Shown here: positions 59,549 to 64,000 of the stretch, one piece after another
Layout of the letters: each line of letters starts with the position of its first letter
How positions within the stretch are numbered: the stretch's first letter is position 1
Assembly: GCA_018873245.2 (NCBI GenBank)
Contig: JAEMBT020000001.1
Location: 11,562,220 to 11,626,219, forward strand
Length of the DNA: 64,000 nt
DNA from: Archegozetes longisetosus
Lineage: Eukaryota > Arthropoda > Arachnida > Sarcoptiformes > Trhypochthoniidae
Reading direction: 5' to 3'
Notes under the pieces: model-generated
Told to the model about the DNA's origin: nothing
What the model saw: only the letters and a program-made list of their open reading frames with translations
Databases searched by the model: none
Position numbers and translations under genes: made by a program

Positions 59549-59950
59549 TTATTTTAAGACACTTTACATCTATTCTTGTGCGAAAATTTCACGAATCGGT
59601 TTCGATAAACTTGAACCTCATTTCAAATCTGAATGAGGTATAATTGAATATCATAGAAATTCATACATATTTTCTAACTATAAGGCTCAACTTTAAATGC
59701 ATTTATCTCGAAATGCATTTTCTTCAGATATGATAGTATAATCTTAAGGCGACGATATTATGTTAAATACTGTATATAAGTGCAAGTAAATATTGATCAG
59801 ATTTTCCCCTATACTATACAAAATTTGAGAATTCTCGAGTGTTCAGGACCAAAATTTTATCGAGATTCAAGAAGCTCATTCTCGAAAATACAATGCTCTA
59901 TGATATACCTTACGAAAAAAATCCGGAAACCTATGGCATTCTTTGAGAAA

Positions 59951-60180
59951 TAATTTTCCTGATCTAAACTCGACTCAAAGTTTATGGGAAGAAATAAAAG
60001 TTATGATTGAGAAAGAAGAACCAAAAAAATTTCAACTGTGGGTCGCGAAAATAAACCAAATATGAGACAGTTTACAAGAATGGGAGCCGTTGAATAAAAG
60101 TATAAAAGAACGCGTCAGAAAGCATATAGTTGCAGAGGAAGACCGAATAGAATTGTCATTTGTTTTTAGTCGTAATAATT
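59951..60180 (+). pseudogene. Possible Tc1/mariner transposase C-terminal remnant
   Basis: A frame reads FPDLNSTQSLWEEIKVMIEK, then after a stop WEPLNKSIKERVRKHI. This parallels the SPDLNPIENLWxxIK ... SMxxRI tail of Tc1 enzymes. Evidence is short and diverged. Confidence 0.4.
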
Positions 60181-60503
60181 AGAATCAAATACATTCTTGT
60201 GATAAAGGGGGTTTTCAACAGACTATGGGATTCCTGCCTATTTCAAGCACCGTCATACCCCAGCAATATATATATCAGTGGAAAGTTCTTGAAGAGTAGA
60301 TCAACTTTGTCTATAAAATCAGCTTGGCAGCTCGTGTAATAAGGCCGATAGAAGGCAAAAACTGTACACCCGCCACAATAGAATATAGGTATGATTTGAT
60401 CATGGTTTTATACTAAATCGACTATGCTGAATCCATATTTCGAGGTTGCATTATGACATCTCTTATAGTTACTAAGATGTGTGACCAGACACTGGATTGA
60501 GGA

Positions 60504-62430
60504 GGGGTATCAGGACACTTGTTCGTCGCCGTTTGTTCGTAAGACATTTGTTCATCTAAGATACTTCTTTCAGGATGCTTGTTTATCTGAAAATATATTT
60601 ATCCTTAATACAACAAAAGTGAAATAAATGCGATGTTTTAGGCAATATTCCACAATTTATTTAACGAAAGTTACAAATTAAAAATTGTAAGAATGAAAGG
60701 AATTACGAAAACTATAATAGTGAAGAAAATAATAAATAAGATTTAGAGAATTACATACAAATGAAAGAATAAAATAATTAAGTTAATTGAAATTCCAAGT
60801 TTTGGATGATGTCAACAAGATAGCTGTCCAGATCCCGTGAGCCATACTTCATGACGATATTCTGAATCAGCTTAGCTGTTTCCCGATAAATCCTTCGTCT
60901 CGACTCTGGTTCCTGTCCTGCGATGAACTTCTCAATCTTGAGCTCATTCAAACTTTGCTCTTTCTTTAATACATCGAAGAATTTCCAGATGGTGGGATGG
61001 CGTGCCGAAAGAAGAGATGAAAATGAGTTATGCCATCCTTCGACGAAGTTGTTGGTCTTCGGCAAATCTCCAAGTGTTCCTGTATATTGGTTCCAGAGGG
61101 CAAGTTGAAATTCTGGAAGTCTCCGTCCACGTCTACTCAGCCGTCCAATCCAGGTGTCCTCGAAATAGTCGATGAGTGGCCGCAGATCTTCGTATTGAAT
61201 AAAAAAAGGCGAAGCCATTAATTCTTCAAATTTGTCAATCACGTCGGCTTCTGGGACAAAGGCGAGTGCCATGAGCTGTCTGAGTTGAAGTGAGAATTCT
61301 GGGTCCTTATCGTCAGTGTATTTTTCCCGAATATCATTGTTTTGTTTAATCTTTCTCCAAAGACATTGACTGAAGTGAAAAAAAAACATCCACGACACCT
61401 GATACCTTCGTAGATTTCCGAGAAAGCTTCAAGGAATGCTGGCTCGAAGTCGGTCATTACGCTTGCTGGCTTGAGGGAAGGTTTGAAACGATTCAATTGT
61501 TCGAGAAGACGCTTATAAGTTTCATTGGTCTTGTTTGGTAGAAGAGCGTAGACTAGTAGAACCACAGCATTGAAGATAATCGCGTGGATGGTTAAAAGCT
61601 GAAAAAAAGTGGCGGCGTTCTCTTGAAAGTACCATCGGCCATCCAATGGCTATCTCTTGAAGCATTAAGTTCCAAATTCCTCTCTGTTGAAAAGATAAGA
61701 ATCCGGTTTATGTCTCCTACGCCACTGTCCCAGAGGAGAAAATATTGATTTGAAAGTGTCGTGGTGTATGGTGGTTGGATGTCTAATTCCGTGAGGGACA
61801 TCGGTCTTGCTAGTGGAGCTTCAGTGGCATGTCGAATTCTTTGAGTTGACTTCTTCATAGCTGCGACTGATGGAAGGACATCGGCGGTTGCACCAGAGAT
61901 TCCTGCTGTTTCGGCAGCTACAATTTGTTGTGGAATCAAGTCTATGTTTGTTGCTTTATCTTTGATTTTAGCCAAAACTTTCTTTGCATCGATTCTTGCC
62001 GCTTGTGGGATATGGTTGTGATTATCAGAGTGATGGATCACCCTTTCGCCGTCCGTATGCGAGAGCCCTTTACAATTCTCAATATTTTTGATACATTTCC
62101 AGTAGGTCTTACCTGATTTAGTATAATGTTGAGAATGTATCCACTGTGAACAAGTTCATCCTTACCCTTTGGTACTCTTCACAAATTCCAGTGGCATTTT
62201 GAGATCTCGATGGACTAAGTCTTGATGATCTAGAAATAGAAAAAAGTAGATGGAAATGGAAATAATACTTATAATTTTGATGAAAGATAACGTCCTCAGT
62301 TGTCTTCTGTTGTTTTGTTTAGCAGTGAAGTGGGAGAATAATAATTTACAAAAGCATTGGGAGTAAATATTTTATTAGGTCGATTGGACCAACGAATGTC
62401 TTAGACGAACAAATCGTCGGCTCAGTGCTA
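60504..62430 (-). mobile_element. MULE-type (Mutator-like) transposon with FLYWCH transposase
   Basis: It contains a FLYWCH-MULE transposase. The flanks share an inverted stretch: TTTGTTCGTAAGACATTTGTTC around 60531 pairs with the complement of GGACCAACGAATGTC through TTAGACGAACAAAT at 62387-62415. The motif TTTGTTCGT is iterated two to three times at the left end. The exact tips are uncertain and no target duplication was identified. Confidence 0.65.
60778..62197 (-). pseudogene. FLYWCH-MULE transposase, two homopolymer frame breaks
   Basis: From ATG at 62197 the reading (with small shifts) gives a FLYWCH zinc finger (STKG, LVHSGYI, then KTYWKCIKNIENCKG, with HNH at its end). The MULE domain follows: DSHWMADGTFK (first Asp), ASVMTDFEPAF (second Asp), GCFF, HFSQCLWRKIKQ, and TNNFVEGWHNSF (Glu). 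Expected length and all three catalytic residues are present. Frame breaks coincide with an A7 run at 61602-61608 and an A9 run at 61378-61386, plus one near 62140. The enzyme may be intact in the real genome. Confidence 0.8.
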
Positions 62431-62584
62431 TAAGGTTCTAAATAAATTTTTTCACGAAAATGAAATATTGATGATTTCAAAATCTCTATAAAATTCTGTA
62501 TCCATTTATATAATATAAGTTCGAATATTCGCTATATTTTTCGAAAAAATCACAATGCAATAAAGTTCTATCTGTTTTCAGATG

Positions 62585-63197
62585 AAAAAGTTAGTGCTAT
62601 AAAGTTTTAAATAGATTATATACCATTTTCAGCTAATAGTCTGTCTTAAATTAAATTTTTGAAATGACAATTGAAAAATAAAATAATAGAGCATTTTATT
62701 TACGAATGTATTTTTAGAATATTTTTTAGTTAGTTCATTATAATTCCTATTAATGATTATTAATTATCACTTATAATTTGCAATATATAGGAGATGATTT
62801 CCATTGGTTTTGAGTATGCTTTTAGACTTAATTCGAGCTTCAACTAATAGTGTGATTCATTAATTTAGTGAATTAAAATGTTCTATTTTGAAGTTATACT
62901 TATAAATTACATAAATTAATGAGTTTATAATTTAAGTGTGCTTAACACTATTAAAGTTTTGTGAAATTGTACTATATTTTGAGTTCTATTCAAATTTTTT
63001 CATCGGTTTTTGATTTGTTAACATTTTTGAATATCAAATAATTTTTCAGCAAATAATAATAATTTAGAATTCATTGAATTTATGAAAAATGTTGTTTCGT
63101 TTTTTAAAATAAAAAATATAAATTCATCAAAATATTATCCAAATATTGATAATCTTGAAGATTTTTTCATAATAGAACTTTATAGCACTAACTTTTT
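62585..63197. repeat. 613-bp element with perfect 22-bp inverted ends
   Basis: AAAAAGTTAGTGCTATAAAG plus TT (62585-62606) is exactly inverted at 63176-63197. Extra copies of the GTGCTATAA/GTGCAATAAAGTTCT motif lie just outside (62425, 62563, 63210). The interior is AT-rich and non-coding. Confidence 0.65.
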
Positions 63198-63224
63198 ACT
63201 TTAATTTCAGTGCAATAAAGTTCT
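63174..63224. repeat. Foldback with core TAGCACTAA...TTTCAGTGC, second arm type
   Basis: Arms AGAACTTTATAGCACT and AGTGCAATAAAGTTCT pair. The core is the same as at 59492-59548, but the outer arms differ. Confidence 0.6.
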
Positions 63225-63375
63225 TAATTAAAAAACTATTATTAGGTGATTTCATAATGGACTTCAAACTTTTTGATAAGATAAAATTACGTTATTATTA
63301 ACTTTAGTCAATAAGTTAATACTTCCAACTAATCACTAGTTAGTGTACTATTAAATGATGGCCCTTTAACTATTT

Positions 63376-64000
63376 GTGTTGATTCTTGCCGTATTGGCAT
63401 TAAAAAGTATCGAGGCCCCAATTTTAGACCAACTTCGGGAAAGTGTCACTGCAAAGGACCAGCGATCATTTATAAAGTTAAGTGTATTACTGGGCACAGC
63501 TCCAAGAGTTGTTGCGACACAACTGGCAACTGCTGCTCCTCAAGGCCATTTAAGTGAAAGGCAAGTATACACCTGGTATAATGATTTTAAAGACGGAAAG
63601 CGCACAGATATAGAAAATCTATCTGGACCCGGAAGACCACGAGATGTGGTTACAGAAGAAAATAAAAAAATGGTTAGGCAGCTGATATTGGAGAGCGAGG
63701 GAATGCGTACGGAAGATCTCTTATATGAAACTCAAATGTCTCATACAAGCTTATGGAGACTTCTCAAAGAAATCGGAGCCAGAAAAATAAAATCCAGGTG
63801 GGTCCCTCACGAATTGACCGAGAGACAACAGCAAGCAAGAATGAATATAGCAGGTAAACATCTTGCACGTTATCAAAGGGAACGTTATTTTCTGAATAAG
63901 ATAATCGCCATCGATGAGACATGGATTAAATCATATGACCCACAAGAGTCTGGAGCCGCTAGTGAATGGCTATTGCCCGGACAAAAACTGTAGTTATGCG
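63376..64000 (+). CDS. Partial mariner-type transposase, runs off the window
   Basis: A 205-codon frame contains two DNA-binding parts (LSERQVYTWYNDFKDGKRTD, then SGPGRPRDVV, and LLYETQMSHTSLWRLLKEIG) and the mariner linker RWVPHELTERQQQAR. The first catalytic Asp is in IAIDETWIKSYDPQ. A stop at 63991-63993 comes right after EWLLPGQ, a point where mariners normally continue, so the frame is probably shifted there. The second and third Asp lie beyond the window. The N-terminal 40 residues are unlike standard mariners and the true start may be further in. Confidence 0.65.

Larger units (their letters stand above)
56612..59760. repeat. Older inverted-repeat element interrupted by the pogo insertion
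   Basis: Left arm 56612-56651 (core TCGTCGCCTTAGGATTATAC) is inverted at 59722-59760 with few mismatches. A second inner pair, GTGCTATACTATCGTATC near 56792 and its near-complement at 59492-59510, lies at comparable depth. Removing the 1.98-kb pogo element leaves about 1.17 kb. It is likely an old non-autonomous transposon serving as the pogo target. Confidence 0.5.
59034..60503. other. Gap with decayed transposon pieces
   Basis: It holds the right part of the older element, a foldback at 59492-59548, and a possible Tc1 C-terminal remnant (59951-60180). At 60220-60480 there is a less AT-rich patch whose minus strand encodes YCGGCTVFAFYRPYYTSCQA in a 50-codon open stretch. I cannot assign it. 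Confidence 0.45.

Noticed and set aside
25000-64000. tRNA, rRNA, CRISPR arrays and prokaryotic operons
   Set aside because: No cloverleaf with A/B boxes, no rRNA-like blocks and no spaced direct repeats of CRISPR type were seen; spliced genes and arthropod transposons show a eukaryotic genome.

Overview
The window looks like nuclear DNA from an arthropod, most plausibly a soil-dwelling acariform mite or a springtail. It is very AT-rich, has short spliceosomal introns (about 60-270 nt apart from introns swollen by transposons), a TATA-box promoter, a giant apolipophorin/apoB-type lipid-transfer protein, a decayed gustatory-receptor-type chemoreceptor, and abundant Tc1/mariner, pogo, piggyBac-type, hAT and MULE elements. 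Species cannot be named from sequence alone.

Layout. 1-276: end of a mariner-like element. 446-1627: intronless secreted alginate-lyase-family protein. 3.2-3.8 kb: Tc1 remnant and foldback repeat. 4202-5240 (-): secreted GH19 chitinase, three exons. 6.7-7.3 kb: non-autonomous transposon whose ends are built of 15-bp repeats. 8.9-9.95 kb (-): gustatory-receptor pseudogene. 10.8-11.5 kb (-): second Tc1 remnant. 14.6-24.9 kb: apolipophorin-like gene, nine exons. 25-37 kb: mostly empty AT-rich DNA with a two-exon zinc-finger gene, its broken paralogue and a complete small hAT element with target-site duplication. 37.1-40.8 kb: GH45 endoglucanase with an antisense Tc1 element in its third intron. 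44.6-47.2 kb: GH9 endoglucanase pseudogene whose promoter and signal-peptide exon resemble those of the GH45 gene. 49.3-53.8 kb (-): seven-exon receptor tyrosine kinase whose ectodomain is a GILT (thiol reductase) domain, with an antisense DD41D transposon in intron 1. 54-64 kb: transposon graveyard (piggyBac-type MITE, pogo, FLYWCH-MULE, foldbacks, mariner).

Two themes stand out. First, within 47 kb there are four genes or remnants for breaking down polysaccharides (alginate-lyase family, GH19, GH45, GH9), which suits a detritivore, fungivore or algivore. Three look intact and the GH9 is dead. Second, the predicted GILT-transmembrane-tyrosine kinase receptor keeps an open frame across all seven inferred exons, and I know of no described receptor with that architecture.

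Several frame breaks (in the apolipophorin gene, the MULE transposase and the chemoreceptor) lie at or beside homopolymers. Part of the apparent pseudogenisation may therefore be assembly error. All exon joins are read by eye from splice signals and frame continuity; nothing was searched against a database.
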